Notes: a model not told the origin generated them from the sequence alone. Shown: positions 11,841 to 26,545, counted from the stretch's first letter. The stretch: DNA of 64,000 nt from Cacajao melanocephalus (GCA_963573385.1 CAUYLG010041326.1:56255-120254); one strand, 5' to 3'. Translations and numbers: made by a program.

Positions 11841-12395
11841 CTTGAAAAGTCGTAAATGCTGAATATGAACTAGTGGTATGCGGAGGAGGTCTGAAAGTGC
11901 TTTCCTGAGCCCCCAGAGACAGGGTATGGAGTGCAAGGCCTACCTTGTTTGTACTCAGGGGCTTTGGAAGTGCAGAGTGGCCTTGGACAGGTGGAGGTGA
12001 AGGTGTGCTGAGGCTTGCTGAGGTAGTCTGTTTTTTTCCTTTGAGAGGAAGAGATGGTGGGTGCCCTGGGGAGAGAGTGGGAAACAGTGACCCTGAGGTG
12101 AGGATGCACGTCTGGATGTAAAGTGTTTGCCGAGAGCTTTTGGCCACCTGCCCTCCCACAGAGCAGGCGCTAGTCTTGGGTCCTACTCTTCCGGGTTCTT
12201 CAGAAGCTAAGCAGCCTGCTGTTTGTTTGGACTGAGCACTCCTTCCAGCAGCAGCTGCCTGCCAGTGACTTGGGTCATCCATCAGGTCTCACGCTGTGCA
12301 GCCCCTGAAAGGCCTGCAGTGGGGCTTGGGGTGAGCTCTGTGTCCTAGACCTGCAAGGTCAGGAGGAAGTCCTACATCTGGAAAGCAGCTGTGCT
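11841..12395. other. Unique interval, fairly GC-rich
   Basis: No repeat recognised. A 162-codon open frame on the minus strand (11794-12282) has low-complexity Ser/Pro/Thr content and no family resemblance, so I do not call a gene. Confidence 0.4.
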
Positions 12396-12399
12396 GCTG

Positions 12400-12535
12400 G
12401 CTCCGAGTGCCCTGGAGCCAGTGACTTCTGTCTGGACCTCAGTTTTCTCATCTGTAAAATGGCAACAACAAAACTACCTTTTGAAACAATGTATGAAGGG
12501 TTATTACATTGGAAAAAACTGGATGATAAGAGCTG
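12400..12535 (+). mobile_element. MIR SINE
   Basis: GACCTCAGTTTTCTCATCTG then TAAAATGGCAACAAC is the MIR core (12435-12468). Confidence 0.75.
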
Positions 12536-12539
12536 AATG

Positions 12540-12844
12540 CTTTTTTTTTTTTTTTTAAGAGACACAGGTCTCACTCTTTTGTCCAAGCTGGAGTACACTG
12601 GTACCATCGTGGTTTACTGCAGCCTCAGTCTCTGGGCTCAAGGGATCCTCTTGCCTCAGCCTCCCCAGTAGCTGGAACTATGGGCACATTCCCCACCCCA
12701 CTATTTTTTTTATTTTTTATATTTTGTAGAGGCAAGGTCTTGCTCTGTTGCCAAGGGTGGTCTCAAACTCCTGGCCTCAAGCAACCTTCCAACATCGGGC
12801 TCTGAAAGTGTTGGTATCATAGGCATGAGCCACTGCACCCAGCC
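12540..12844 (-). mobile_element. AluJ-like
   Basis: T16 start, TGGGCTCAAGGGATCCTC in the middle, GCACCCAGCC end. Confidence 0.92.
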
Positions 12845-12851
12845 AAAAGTT

Positions 12852-12924
12852 GAATATATATATATTTATATACACACACATATATATACACATATATACG
12901 TGTGTGTGTGTATGTGTGTGTATG
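12852..12924 (+). repeat. Alternating TA/CA/TG microsatellite, self-complementary
   Basis: (TA)n passes through CACACACATATATATACACATATATACG into (GT)n (12852-12924). The CA and GT halves are inverted around the central TA stretch. Confidence 0.9.
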
Positions 12925-12948
12925 ATCACCAGTTTGCTTTTTTATTTT

Positions 12949-13246
12949 TATTTTGTTTTTTTTTTAGACACAGTCTCATTTCATCACCCGGGTTGGAGTG
13001 CAGTGCCATGATCTTGACTCACTGCAATCTCCACCTCCCGGTTCAAGCAATTCTCCTGCCTCAGCCTCTCTAGTAGCTGGGACTACAAGTATGTGCTACC
13101 ACGCCAGCTAATTTTTGTATTTTTAGTAGAGAAGAGGTTTTGCCATGTTGGCCAGGCTGGTCTTGAACTCCTGACCTCAGGTGATCCACTCACCTCAGCC
13201 TCCCAGAGTGCCAGGATTACAGGCATGAGCCACTTTTCCTGGCCTG
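12949..13246 (-). mobile_element. AluS-like
   Basis: Starts TTTTTTTTTAGACACAGTC and ends CACTTTTCCTGGCC. Confidence 0.92.
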
Positions 13247-13257
13247 CAGTTTTTTTT

Positions 13258-13935
13258 TTTTTAATTAATGTATCACAGAGATCTTTTCTCATCCCTTCTC
13301 TTGACTGTGGAGTATTCCACGGGGCAGAGGACTTAATTTATACTCCAATCCCCACTGATGGGCCTCTAGGTGGTTTGTAATATTTTGTCATTACAAAGGA
13401 AGCCACAGCAAACGACTGTGTAGGTAGTCATTTCACACCTGTGCAAATATTTTTATAGGAGAAATTTTTTAAAGGTAGAATTCCTACATCAAAAGGAATG
13501 TGTTTATTTAAATGCCTTTTGTAAACTGTTTTCTTAGGAAATATAACATGTATATGGAAACATACACAAAACCAAAAAGAACAGCTCAGTGAATTCTCAT
13601 GAAGCTAACAGTCCTATAACCAGCAACCAGGTCAATAAGGAGACCACAGCCAGCCAGAAAGAGCAGGCTTCCTCACGTCCTTCCTCATCATCACCCTGTC
13701 CTGGGATGGCCCCATCCTATCACTTACAGAGAATCCTTCCTTGCCCTTCTCTGGTCACCACTAGAGAAGCCCAGTGAGGAAGTGCTTCACCCCCAGAGAA
13801 CAGCTAACAATGCATCCTTCACCATTAGAGTGGACTTTGCTTGGTTTTTCAATCATGTTATTTTGCATCCGTTTTCTTGTGTACACCATAACATCTGTAG
13901 GATTTATCTGTGTTGTTATCTGTAACTTTTGTTTA
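13258..13935 (-). mobile_element. Old L1 (L1M) 3' material
   Basis: GTGGAGTATTCCACGG, CCCCACTGATGGGCCTCTAG and the later CAGTGAATTCTCATGAAGC / TTATTTTGCATCCG stretches resemble minus-strand L1M. Two separate L1 fragments may be joined here. Confidence 0.5.
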
Positions 13936-14362
<427 letters not shown>

Positions 14363-14394
14363 TTCTTTTATGGGTAATGCTTTTTGTGTCCTAT

Positions 14395-14720
14395 TTAAAA
14401 AGTCCAAGTTCATTTGTATTATTTCTTCACCTTCTGGAAGCTTTCATGTTTTGCCTTCCAGATTTATCTCTACCATCCACCTGCAGTTGATTTTTATGTA
14501 TTATATTAGGTAGGATCATGATTAATTTTTTTCCATAAGGGTAGTTCGTTTGGCCCAGTTTCACTGCCACCATTGTCAAAAATCAAGTGTCCCTATATTC
14601 ATGTATGTGTTTCTATTCTCTGTTCAATTCTATTAATCAGTGTGTTTAATCTTTGCCCCCATAACACGTCTTGACTGCTGTAGCCTTAGAATATGATAGG
14701 CATTGCCTCATTGGCCTCTA
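14395..14720 (-). mobile_element. Old L1 (L1M) ORF2-region fragment
   Basis: CATTGTCAAAAATCAAGTGTCC, TTCAATTCTATTAATCAGTG and TTGACTGCTGTAGCC are the reverse of a conserved L1 segment (14571-14690). Confidence 0.7.
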
Positions 14721-14739
14721 AAGAGATTGCACCAATCAA

Positions 14740-15050
14740 GACTTACTAATAATTCAACAAAAATGTGTTGGGCTTCCAGTACAGTGCCAGATGGTATCAT
14801 GAAGGGAATGCAAGTTTAATCATATACCCAGCTCCTACCTTAAAGAAGTATATAGTCTTGTAAGTGATAAGACGTGAACCAAATAATTACACAAATAGAG
14901 GTAACATGTGAATGTGATGGGGCCACAAAAGGGAGCTGTGTAGGGTGCTAAGAGAAAGCTTTGATCTGGTGGGACAGGTTCAGGGAAGTCTTCTCTGAGA
15001 AAGTGAGTCCTAAACAGATATCAAAAGTATGAGTAGAAATGAAAGAATCA
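14740..15050. mobile_element. Ancient mammalian repeat, family not assigned
   Basis: GGTTCAGGGAAGTCTTCTCTGAG followed by a 'gagtcctaaacagat' stretch belongs to a dispersed old repeat; it continues at 15345-15545 beyond an Alu. Related material occurs at 22480-22860, 27650-27895 and 31640-31975. Confidence 0.45.
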
Positions 15051-15545
<495 letters not shown>

Positions 15546-15718
15546 TATACCTAGAACAACTATCCTAAGAACAATAACAGGAGTCACTTTGAATCTTCCA
15601 GGTTAAGGGGAGTTCCAAGCGTCTTTTCAGCACAACTAGGGTTGCTTCTTAGCAGGAGAAGAATGTGTATGACAACCCCTGGAGTGACACATTAGTTTTT
15701 TTTACCTTCATCCCGCAG

Positions 15719-15841
15719 CTCCTGGCACCAAATATTTCATTTTGCTAACAACAGTTTTACTGTGCAGTCAGCCTGAGTTCTGCCAGCAGCAGCATCTGCC
15801 TGGCACCATCTCGGGTCTGGAACTGTTTTCTCCCCAACCTG
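15719..15841 (+). other. Candidate non-coding exon (splice-bounded block)
   Basis: A T/C-rich tract with CCCGCAG ends at 15718, and a strong donor CCTG|GTGAGT begins at 15842, bounding 123 bases. The block contains no ATG, which would suit a 5' untranslated exon. It lies outside recognisable repeats, in the + orientation of ABAT. No transcript evidence is available here, and good splice pairs occur by chance in introns. Confidence 0.3.
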
Positions 15842-15924
15842 GTGAGTGTCTTGCCTGCTGGAGTGTCCCTTAGGATGGGCCTGGTGCCAGCCACAGTGCT
15901 GTGAACTTGAACTGTTTCTCCTCA

Positions 15925-16036
15925 TTCACCATCATATTTACTCCTCATCTGTGGAGGCATGATTCTCATTCTATGGATAAGAACACAGAAGCTTAGAGAA
16001 CTTACCTCACTTGCCTAAGACCACACAGCTTCCAAA
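15925..16036 (-). mobile_element. MIR SINE
   Basis: TTCTATGGATAAGAACACAGAAGC and GCCTAAGACCACACAGC are the reversed MIR core (15968-16028). Confidence 0.7.
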
Positions 16037-16114
16037 GGGCAAATGTAAGAGTCTCCAACTCTATAATTTTCTAGATTTTTGTGGTACTTTTTTCCTTTTT
16101 AAAATATAGAGTGA

Positions 16115-16558
16115 GGCCAGGTGCGGTGGCTCACGCCTGTAATCCCAGCACTTTGGGAGGCCGAGGCAGGCAGACCACGAGATCAGGAGTTCAAGACTAG
16201 CCTGGCCAATGTGGTGAAACCCCGTCTCTAAAAATGCAAAAATTAGCCGGGCATGGTGGCACACACCTGTAATCCCAGTGCTTTGGGAGTCTAAGGTGGG
16301 AGGATCACTTGAGGCCAGAAGTTAGACACCAGCCTGAGCAACATAGTGAGACTTCGTCTCTACAAAAAATTTAAAAATTAGCCAGGCGTGATGGTTCATG
16401 CTTGTGGTCCTGGCTACTTGGGAAGCTAAGGTGGGAGGATCGCTTAAGCCCAGGAAGTCGAGGCTTCAGTGAGCTGTGATCATACCACTGCACTCCAGCG
16501 TGGGCGACAGAACAAGACCTTATCTCTTAAAAAAATACATTATAACTAACAAATAAGT
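16115..16558 (+). mobile_element. Trimeric Alu (AluS arm joined to AluJ)
   Basis: An S-type left arm (to about 16250) leads into a second left arm of J type (GTAATCCCAGTGCTTTGGG onward) and its right arm. Likely TSD AAAATATAGAGT / AATAAATAGAGT. Confidence 0.88.
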
Positions 16559-16571
16559 AAATAAATAGAGT

Positions 16572-17308
<737 letters not shown>

Positions 17309-17324
17309 CAAAGGTGTTTCGTAG

Positions 17325-17624
17325 GAGATAGCACGTTGTTACTGAATTTTACCAAGATGGGTAATCTTTAACCTGGAGAAGGTTATAAAATGGGGTATAC
17401 TCTTCCAGGATTGCCAAGAAAGTCCCTTTAAAGTCTCAGCTGGAGGCTGGAGGCACCCCTCTGTATCCTTTCCCCCAACTTGAGCCACAGGGCTGAGGGA
17501 TGCCCAGACATGAAGCTGACCACACTTGAGCCAACCCCGAAAGCAATGCTGGCAATGCAAAGGTTGCTCAGGGCTCTGCTTTTCATAGGAAAGAAAAGGC
17601 CATAGGAACCCCTTCCACTGTTCT
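17325..17624. other. Unique intronic interval
   Basis: No feature recognised. Confidence 0.35.
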
Positions 17625-17757
17625 GAGCACTTGCTGTGGATTATCATTTAACTCTCACAGCAGCCTTCGAGGTAGGTCCTATTCTCATCACCATTTTACA
17701 GATGAGGAAACCGAGGCACAGAGAAGTTAAGTAACTTGCTCAACATTATATGCAGTG
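17625..17757 (-). mobile_element. MIR SINE, well preserved
   Basis: ACCATTTTACAGATGAGGAA then ACCGAGGCACAGAGAAGTTA is the reversed MIR core. Confidence 0.85.
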
Positions 17758-17758
17758 G

Positions 17759-18060
17759 CCGAGCACAGTGGCTCACGCCTATAATCCCAGCACTTTGGGA
17801 GGCTGAGGGGGGAGGATCACTTGAGGCCAGAAGTTAGAGACCAGCCTGGGCAACATGGTGAGACCCCTTCTCTACAAAAAAGTTAAAAGTTAGCCAGGTG
17901 TGGTGGCACGCACCCGTAGTGCCAGCTACTTGAGAGGCTGGGTTGGGAGGATCCTCTGAGTCGGGGAGGCTGAAGCTGCACTGAGCCTTGATCGCACTAC
18001 TGCACTCCAGCTGGGGCAACACAGTGAGACCCTATCTCTAAAAGATAAAAAGTAAAAAAG
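17759..18060 (+). mobile_element. AluJ-like
   Basis: GAGACCAGCCTGGGCAACAT and J-type right arm; A-rich tail with GATAAAAAG units. Confidence 0.92.
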
Positions 18061-18149
18061 ATTATATTCAGCTGAAATTCCCATCTGAATTAGTTAAAAT
18101 TGTTCAAGGGTGTCTTGTCCAGAGAGACGGTTCCTCTGTGTTGGGGCTG

Positions 18150-18412
18150 GTCCCCTATCCTTCACGAAGGAAGCCTTCCCCCTGCCCCTGGCTGGGTTGT
18201 CCACTTCTCTTTGGGAAGGTCATTGCCCCACGCCTCCTTCTCACTTGAATTTACCACTCTCTGTTGTAATTCCCCATTCATTGCTGCTTCCAGCACTAGG
18301 CTGTCCGTTCCTTAAGGATGTAGGATGTCTGTGTCGTTTCTCTGCCCCCAGCATCATTCCGGGATGTGGCATAAAGTGAACATGTGGTCCATATTTGTTG
18401 AATGAATACGTA
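18150..18412 (+). mobile_element. L2 LINE 3' end
   Basis: CACGAAGGAAGCCTTCCCC, TCCTTAAGGATG and the terminal TATTTGTTGAATGAATACG define L2. Confidence 0.75.
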
Positions 18413-18468
18413 AATATTTTACTTGAATTAACTTTTTCAGAGAAATTGTTGGGAAGGTTTGGTGTATA

Positions 18469-19459
<991 letters not shown>

Positions 19460-19540
19460 TGTTTTTAGGTTTTGAATTTGCTTGGAGAGTTTCGTTTCGT
19501 TTCACCTTGCCCATTCTTTTAAGTAATTTTTTTCTTTTGA

Positions 19541-19735
19541 GATTAGCATAGATTCACAGACAGTCATAAGAAATGATACAGAGAAATCCTATGTGTTCTT
19601 CATCCTGTTTTCCCCAACAGCACCATCTTACTAGCCTATAGAGTACAATATCACAACCAAGATATTGACATGGATACAGTCCGTCCATTTTATTCAGAGT
19701 TCCCCAGCTTTACATGCATTCACCTTGCACGTCTT
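19541..19735 (-). mobile_element. Old L1 (L1M) fragment
   Basis: TTAGCATAGATTCACAGACAG, ATATTGACATGGATACAGTCC and TTTACATGCATTCACC are typical (19543-19727). Confidence 0.7.
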
Positions 19736-20035
19736 TTATTTGTTTGTTCGTTTGTTTTGTTTTTGAGACAGGGTCTTGTTCTGTCACCTAGGCTGGAGTG
19801 CAGTGGTACAATAACAGCTCACAGCAGCGTTGAGCTCCTGGGCTTAAGCAATCCTCCCGAGTAGCTGGGACCACAGGCATGTGCCACCTTGCCTGGCTAA
19901 CCCTTTTATTTTTTGTAGCGACAGGGTCTCACTATGTTACCCAGGGTCGTCTGGAACTCCTGGGCTTAAGCCACCCTCTTACCTCAACCTCCCAAAGTTC
20001 TGCGATTACAGGCATTAGCCACTGTGCCTGGGGCC
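19736..20035 (-). mobile_element. AluJ-like, right end of left arm trimmed
   Basis: (TTTG)n tail then GAGACAGGGTCTTGTTC; the block before GAGTAGCTGGGACC is shortened. Ends GTGCCTGGGGCC. Confidence 0.9.
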
Positions 20036-20660
20036 AGCTTTGAAAGATTTTGATTTGAGGTTCCCAATTCCCATTGCCACTTTGCTGAAAAAAAGGGGCT
20101 CAAGTTCCAGTGGAGTGTGGAGTTGGCCGTCATCGTGCGTTCTCAAGGCTGAGACATCCCTAGAGTGACTTTAGGTGTCTGTTCTGGGCTGCGTCCAGGC
20201 AGAGAAGGAAGCACAGGCAAAGGAAGGCAGGCTGCCACGTCCTAACACCTCAGTTCCAGTTTTGGACACACAGAGAGCTCTCTGCTCCCGCCTACACTCT
20301 GCCTTCTCCGACTTCCTCCCCATTCGCGACGTTTCACTTGATTGTCAGGCCCAGCTGGCAGCGTTCTGCTGGAACCACTGGGCCAGCAAGCCTGAGAGGT
20401 GATGAGTCATTAGTACCTGGGGACACCAGTGTTCGCCCTTGTCTGGCCAGTGACTGTGTCCCCATGAGCTCAGTTCTTTGTTCTGGGTCTCGAGTTCTGG
20501 ACAGCCCCAGCTTTGCTTGGGGACGTCCTGTGGAAGTAAGAGCAGCGTGTCAAAGTTACACGGTTTTGGGAGAAAGTGCTGAGTCTATGAGACATCTCCC
20601 CACTGGAGTTGGCATTGTGGGAGGGATATGAGAACTCTGCAGAGATTTCTGCTAAAAGCC
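20036..20660. other. Unique interval, repeat-free, moderate CpG
   Basis: No repeat recognised. An AP-1-type TGAGTCA occurs at about 20404-20410. A weak regulatory candidate only. Confidence 0.35.
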
Positions 20661-20821
20661 TGGAGTGAGAAGCAGATGCTTCATACTGGGTGAGATAAGA
20701 GGCCAGTGCCTTGCTGTAGTTTTAATTTTCCGCAGGAGCAAAATGAGTGTAAAGATTGTATTAATCCACCTTTGCAGAATCACCCCTAAGCCCTGGATTC
20801 ATGATTCTGCAGAAAAATTAG
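20661..20821. other. Unassigned interval
   Basis: No feature recognised. Confidence 0.3.
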
Positions 20822-20975
20822 GCAGCCAGACAGACCTGGTTCAGTTCCAACCACCACTTACTTGTGGCAAGAATAGGATGACTTTTGCTTAACCTCGTCT
20901 CAGCCTCAGCTTCTCAGTCTGCAAACTGGCACTACTCCACCACATCGCAAGATGTTTCAGAGCATCAGGGATGTC
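20822..20975 (+). mobile_element. MIR SINE
   Basis: AGCCAGACAGACCTGGTTCAG then CTCAGCCTCAGCTTCTCAGTCTGCAAA fits forward MIR (20823-20925). Confidence 0.65.
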
Positions 20976-21034
20976 GGGAAATCAGTTCGCATAGGGTGAA
21001 TGTAGATAAAGCCTGATCCACCAAAGGGCCTTTT

Positions 21035-21125
21035 GGCTTTCTTTGCCTGAGTTTTCTCATCTGCTAAGTGGGAAGAAATTTTCCTTGCATTGGAGTGATG
21101 TTAAGTCTCAGAATGCACAGCACTC
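21035..21125 (+). mobile_element. MIR SINE fragment
   Basis: CCTGAGTTTTCTCATCTGCT then AAGTGGGAAGAA. Confidence 0.55.
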
Positions 21126-21399
21126 GAAGTCAGTAGAGATACAGAGCAGTTTTCAGTGGTAACCAAACTGAATGGTTTGTCTCCAGGACACCAGCACATT
21201 GCCAGTTCTTGGGGCCGAGCAGCTGTCCTGAGGGAGAGGACAGTCAAGCACTGCACAGGACCTTAGAACCTGGGACCATGAGGGATCTCTGAGCTGATTG
21301 TCTCTTTGTGCTTAAAGTCTCTCTCCTGCATCTTAGACAAGAAGGCGTCCAGCATCCAGAGTGGGTCCCACCCCAAGCCAAGGAGCTTTCTTAGTTATT
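21126..21399. other. Unique intronic interval
   Basis: No feature recognised. Confidence 0.3.
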
Positions 21400-21490
21400 G
21401 AACCAACATCCACCTTCTATTATGTAACTTATTGAAGATTGCAGCCATAGTACAGGACAGAGCTGGGACTGAAACCGAGGTCTGAGTGCA
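21400..21490 (-). mobile_element. MIR SINE fragment
   Basis: CAGGACAGAGCTGGGACTGAAACC is the reversed MIR 'ggttcgaatcccagctctg' zone (21454-21477). Confidence 0.5.
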
Positions 21491-21682
21491 TAGCCCATGA
21501 CAAAAACACGTAGGCCCTGTTACCTCTGTCATTCAGGTTCCTACTCTTGCACTCCATTCTGTCCAGGACTCAGCATAGCCCTGGGAACACAGCAGGATTA
21601 AAGAGGGGCCAGGGTGACCGTGCAGGGGGACCTTGGGGAAGGAGGCTGGCCTCTGCTCAGGAGGTCTCAGGAAGTTTGGGAT

Positions 21683-21997
21683 CAGGCCAGGCATAGTGGC
21701 TCACTCCTGTAATCCCATCACTTTGGGAGGCTGAGGCAGGCAGATCACTTGAGGTCAGGAGTTCAAGACCAGCACGGCCAACATGGTGAAACCCCGTCTC
21801 TACTAAAAATATAAAAATTAGCTGTGTGTGGTAGTGAGTGCCTGTAATCCCAGTACTCAGGAGGCAGAGGCAGGAGAATCGCTTGAATCCAGGAGGCAGA
21901 GGTTGCAGTGAGCCGAGATCGTGCCACTATACTCCTGCCTAGGAGACAGAACAAGACTCTGTCTCAAAAATAAAAAAGAGAGAGAGAGAGAGAGAGG
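21683..21997 (+). mobile_element. AluS-like with (GA)n tail
   Basis: Ends CTCAAAAATAAAAAAG followed by (AG)9-10. Confidence 0.93.
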
Positions 21998-22440
21998 TTT
22001 GGTTATTAGCAGCCTGACTGTGGTCCCTGAGCTCTGGCCAGCCCTTCTTCTGGTGTACAGATGCTGACAGGCCCACAGGACCATCACAGGAGTGAGCAGG
22101 AAGTGTTCCCAGCAGCCAGGTGCCCTGGGGGGCAGATCGGAGAAGCCTAGTCTTGGACAGGCCTCTTAAAGCTGACCCCAGGCCGTCCGCTTGCCCCAAA
22201 GGGGAAGCTTCTCAGGTTGAACAATCATTTGTTCGTTTTAATTTTTCCTCCTGGAAAACTGGCCTGCTGCTCCCATCCCCAGAGGCGTCTGTGTCCCAGG
22301 GAATTACCAACACTCAACATGTAACTTTTATCACGTATCGACTGTGAAATCAAGAGGAACGAGAGGCAAGGAGCTTGCTTGCTGGCGGAGAGAGACTGAT
22401 GAATCATGAACGAATAAGAAAGAGATGGATAACAGGGACA
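21998..22440. other. Unique intronic interval
   Basis: No repeat or exon recognised. Confidence 0.35.
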
Positions 22441-22479
22441 AAAATAAAATGTGTTGATCTGAAAGCAGTGGGACTACTT

Positions 22480-22860
22480 TAAGTTGGGGTCAAGGAAGGC
22501 TGCTCCGAACAGGTGGTATTTGGGCCGAGGAAGGAGACAGCCATTTCAGGCCTAGGGGGAAGCTCACTCCAGGCAGGGATGCAGCAGATGCATGGCAGGT
22601 CCCACTTTGGGAGGACTTGAGGTCATCATTAGACGATTGAGTTTTATTGTCTCTGCAATTAGAGACCTTTGGTAGGTTATTAACTAAAGAGTGACATGAT
22701 GTGTTTCACTTTAACATAATCCGTCTGGGTGCTCCGTGCAAAGTGGATTGAAGAAGACCTCGATGGCATCAGGGAGACCACTTAGGAGGCTGCCACAGCC
22801 AATTACAAGTGGAAGTAGCTTGGATTCAGGTGGAGACAGGAAGGGAGGATGACCTGGAAA
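22480..22860. mobile_element. Ancient mammalian repeat, family not assigned
   Basis: AGAGTGACATGATGTGTTTC and ACCACTTAGGAGGCTGCCAC are landmarks of the family also seen at 14740, 27650 and 31640. Confidence 0.5.
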
Positions 22861-22969
22861 TGCCTGGAACAGTCCAGACACATGCGATTGCAGTCAGTGC
22901 CTAGGTTCAGATCTGAGCCCCTGTGAGGATGTATGAGCTTGAACTTCCCTTTCCTCCTGTGCAAGTTTT

Positions 22970-23296
22970 TCATTTTGTTTTGTTTTTGTTTTTGTTTTTT
23001 TTGTTTTGTTTTTGGAGACAGGGTCTTGCTCTTTCACCCAGGCTGGAGTGCAGTGGCGCGATCCCAGCTCACTACAACCTCCACCTCCCGGGTTCAAGCG
23101 ATTCTCCCCCTCAGCCTCCAGAGCAGCTGGGATTATAGGCACACACCACCACGCCCAGCTACTTTTTTGTAGTTTTAGTAGAGATAGGGTTTCACCATGT
23201 TAGCCGGGCTGGTCTCAAACTCCTGACCTCAGGTGATCCCCCTGCCTCAGCCTCCCAAAGTGCTGGGATTACAGACATGAGCCATCGTACCTGGTC
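22970..23296 (-). mobile_element. AluS-like with TSD
   Basis: CTGTGCAAGTTTTT before and CTGTGCAAGTTTTA after; (TTTTG)n tail. Confidence 0.94.
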
Positions 23297-23384
23297 CTGT
23301 GCAAGTTTTAAATTGCAGGAGGTGATCCTTTGTAAATTGGAGATTTAGTAATAACTGACATGATTGGTAAAAATATTCATTGAG

Positions 23385-23560
23385 ATCATACTTTCACCTC
23401 CTGGGGCTGCTGCAAAAAATTGCCACAAACTGAGTGACTCAAAACAATGGAAATTTATTTTCTTACAGTTCTAGAGGCCAGAAGTCCAAAATCCAGGGAT
23501 CAGCAGGACCCTACTCTCTCTGATGGTTCTAGGGCCTCAACCTTATCTGCTGCCAGAAGA
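23385..23560. mobile_element. Interspersed repeat fragment, family uncertain
   Basis: GGGGCTGCTGCAAAAAATTGCCACAAACTG and TTCTAGAGGCCAGAAGTCC are common old-repeat landmarks (23402-23486). Confidence 0.5.
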
Positions 23561-23619
23561 GTGGTTGAGAGTAGCTGAGTGCATAGTCTTCCTTCAGCAA
23601 CTGCTTGGTTCTTTTGTAT

Positions 23620-24248
23620 GGAGAGACCACATTTTGCTCATCTGCTCATCTGCTCATGGATCCTTGGGTTTGTTTCCATCTTCTGGCTTTTATGAATAGT
23701 GCTGCAATTGACCAGGTGCAATGGCTCATCCCTATAATCCCAGCACTTTGGGAGGCCAAGGTGGGCAGATTACCTGAGCTCACAAGTTCAAGACCAGCCT
23801 AGGTAACATGACGAAACCCCATCTCTACTAAAAAAAATACAAAAATTAGCCAGGCATGGTGGCTTACACCTGTTATCCCAGCTACTCAGGAGGCTGAAGC
23901 ACAAGAATCACTTGAACCAAAGAGACAGAGGTTGCCGTGAGCCAAGATTGCGCCACTGTACTCCAGCCTAGGCAACAGAGTGAAACTCTGTCTCAAAAAG
24001 AAAAAAACAACCAAAAAAAAAAAAATAGTGCTGCAATGAACACCAGCAGATAAGTATCTGTTGAGTCCTTGCTCTCAGCCTTTGGGGTATGTACCTAGAA
24101 GTGGAATTGCCGGGTCATACGGTGATTCTTTTTGAGAAACTGCCTGTTTTCCAAAAAGAGAAGATTAGGGAGGGGAGATCCTGTTGCGGTCACCTTTGGA
24201 ATGTGCAAATGGCCACCCTGAGTAGTGATTACTTCCTTTGTTTATTTT
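23620..24248 (-). mobile_element. Old L1 (L1M), split by an Alu
   Basis: The part before the Alu reads GACCACATTTTGCTCATC and the part after reads GGGTATGTACCTAGAAGTGG and GAATTGCCGGGTCATACGG. The duplicated AATAGTGCTGCAAT is the Alu's target site. Confidence 0.8.
23710..24025 (+). mobile_element. AluS-like in L1M
   Basis: TSD AATAGTGCTGCAAT at about 23696 and 24025. Confidence 0.94.
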
Positions 24249-24258
24249 TGCAGTGAAT

Positions 24259-24748
<490 letters not shown>

Positions 24749-24758
24749 TGCAGTGAAT

Positions 24759-25086
24759 CAATCTTTCTTTCTTTCTCTTTCTTTCTTTCTTTCTTTCTTT
24801 CTTTCCTTCTTTTTTTTTCTTGAGACGGGGCCTCACTCTGTCACGATCATAGTTCACTACAACCTCAACCTCCTGGGCTCAGGTGATTGTCCCACCTTAG
24901 CCTTCCAAGTAGCTAGGATCATAGGTGTGTGACACCTGGCTAATTTTTATATTGTTTGGTAATTTTTGTAGAGACAGAGTTTCACCATGTTGCCCAGCCT
25001 GGTCTCAAACGCCTAGGCTCAAGTGATCCACCCACCTCTGCCTCCGAAAGCACTGGGATTGCAGGCATGAGCCACTGTACCCAGCC
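24759..25086 (-). mobile_element. Alu inserted at a re-used target site
   Basis: (TTTC)n tail then GAGACGGGGCC; TGCAGTGAAT flanks it at 24749-24758 and 25087-25096. Part of the right arm is deleted (TCTGTCACGATCATAG). Confidence 0.9.
24762..24812 (-). repeat. (TTTC)n microsatellite from an Alu tail
   Basis: About 11 TTTC units with one break. Confidence 0.9.
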
Positions 25087-25279
25087 TGCAGTGAATGCTT
25101 CTCAGTGCTTGTCCCCGGCATGCTGTGCTGGGTGTATGATATAGACACGAGCGTTGTACGTGTGGTTTTTGCCCTCACAGCTTGCAATTACTTGGAGAAG
25201 AGCCATTAACTAAAATTGCAAATTTAATTTTGGGGAAAGGGGGCTGGACTTTCCTGATATTTTCTTCCTCCTTCCATCT

Positions 25280-25569
25280 TTAAGTTGATGAATAACGTAA
25301 CACAACAAACTGCGCTAAACTTATATACACGGCTCCATGAATTTTTACCTGTGAATACAACCATGGAACCAGCACCTAGATCAAGATCTGGACTATCCCC
25401 GCCCACCAGGAAGTTCCCTCATGCCCCAGCAGGTAACTGCTATTTAATGTCTTCACCATACCATAGATTAGCTTTGCCTCTTTTAGAACTTTATAAATGG
25501 AATCATACAGTAGATACTCCTTGGTATCAGGTGTCTCCCTCTGTACCGTTTGTGAAATCCCACAGTGAA

Positions 25570-25570
<1 letters not shown>
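25280..25570 (-). mobile_element. Old L1 (L1M) fragment
   Basis: ACCAGCACCTAGATCAAGATC, TTTATAAATGGAATCATACAG and the T-rich entry fit minus L1M (25368-25510). Confidence 0.75.
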
Positions 25571-26200
<630 letters not shown>

Positions 26201-26419
26201 TGACCCCGATTCTTTAACAACAGCAGTATAGGCTGTGAATGAAATATGTTCTGTGCCACAGGAGCATACAGTAGTGAGCCATAATCGAATCTGGAGTGAA
26301 TAACGTGAACACTGGGAGAGAAGCACCCACCTTTACTAAGCATGCACTGTTGGCCAGGACCTACCCGTATAAGGAGAGGGCAGGGCCTGCCTGGCCAGAG
26401 GCCACAGCTCTGGAACAGT

Positions 26420-26545
26420 CCCCAGTGGGTTGGACCCCACCTCTGCCCTTCACTTTCCCATGTGGCTGAACTGGTGACTTCACTTCACTGTGCCTCAGTT
26501 TTTCCTTTTGTGTAATTAAAATACTGATGGTTGCTGCATTATTCC
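26420..26545 (+). mobile_element. MIR SINE
   Basis: CTTCACTGTGCCTCAGTTTTTCC is the forward MIR core (26482-26504). Confidence 0.7.

Noticed and set aside
11794..12282. 162-codon minus-strand open frame
   Set aside because: Low-complexity Ser/Pro/Thr content in GC-rich unique DNA; looks like chance.
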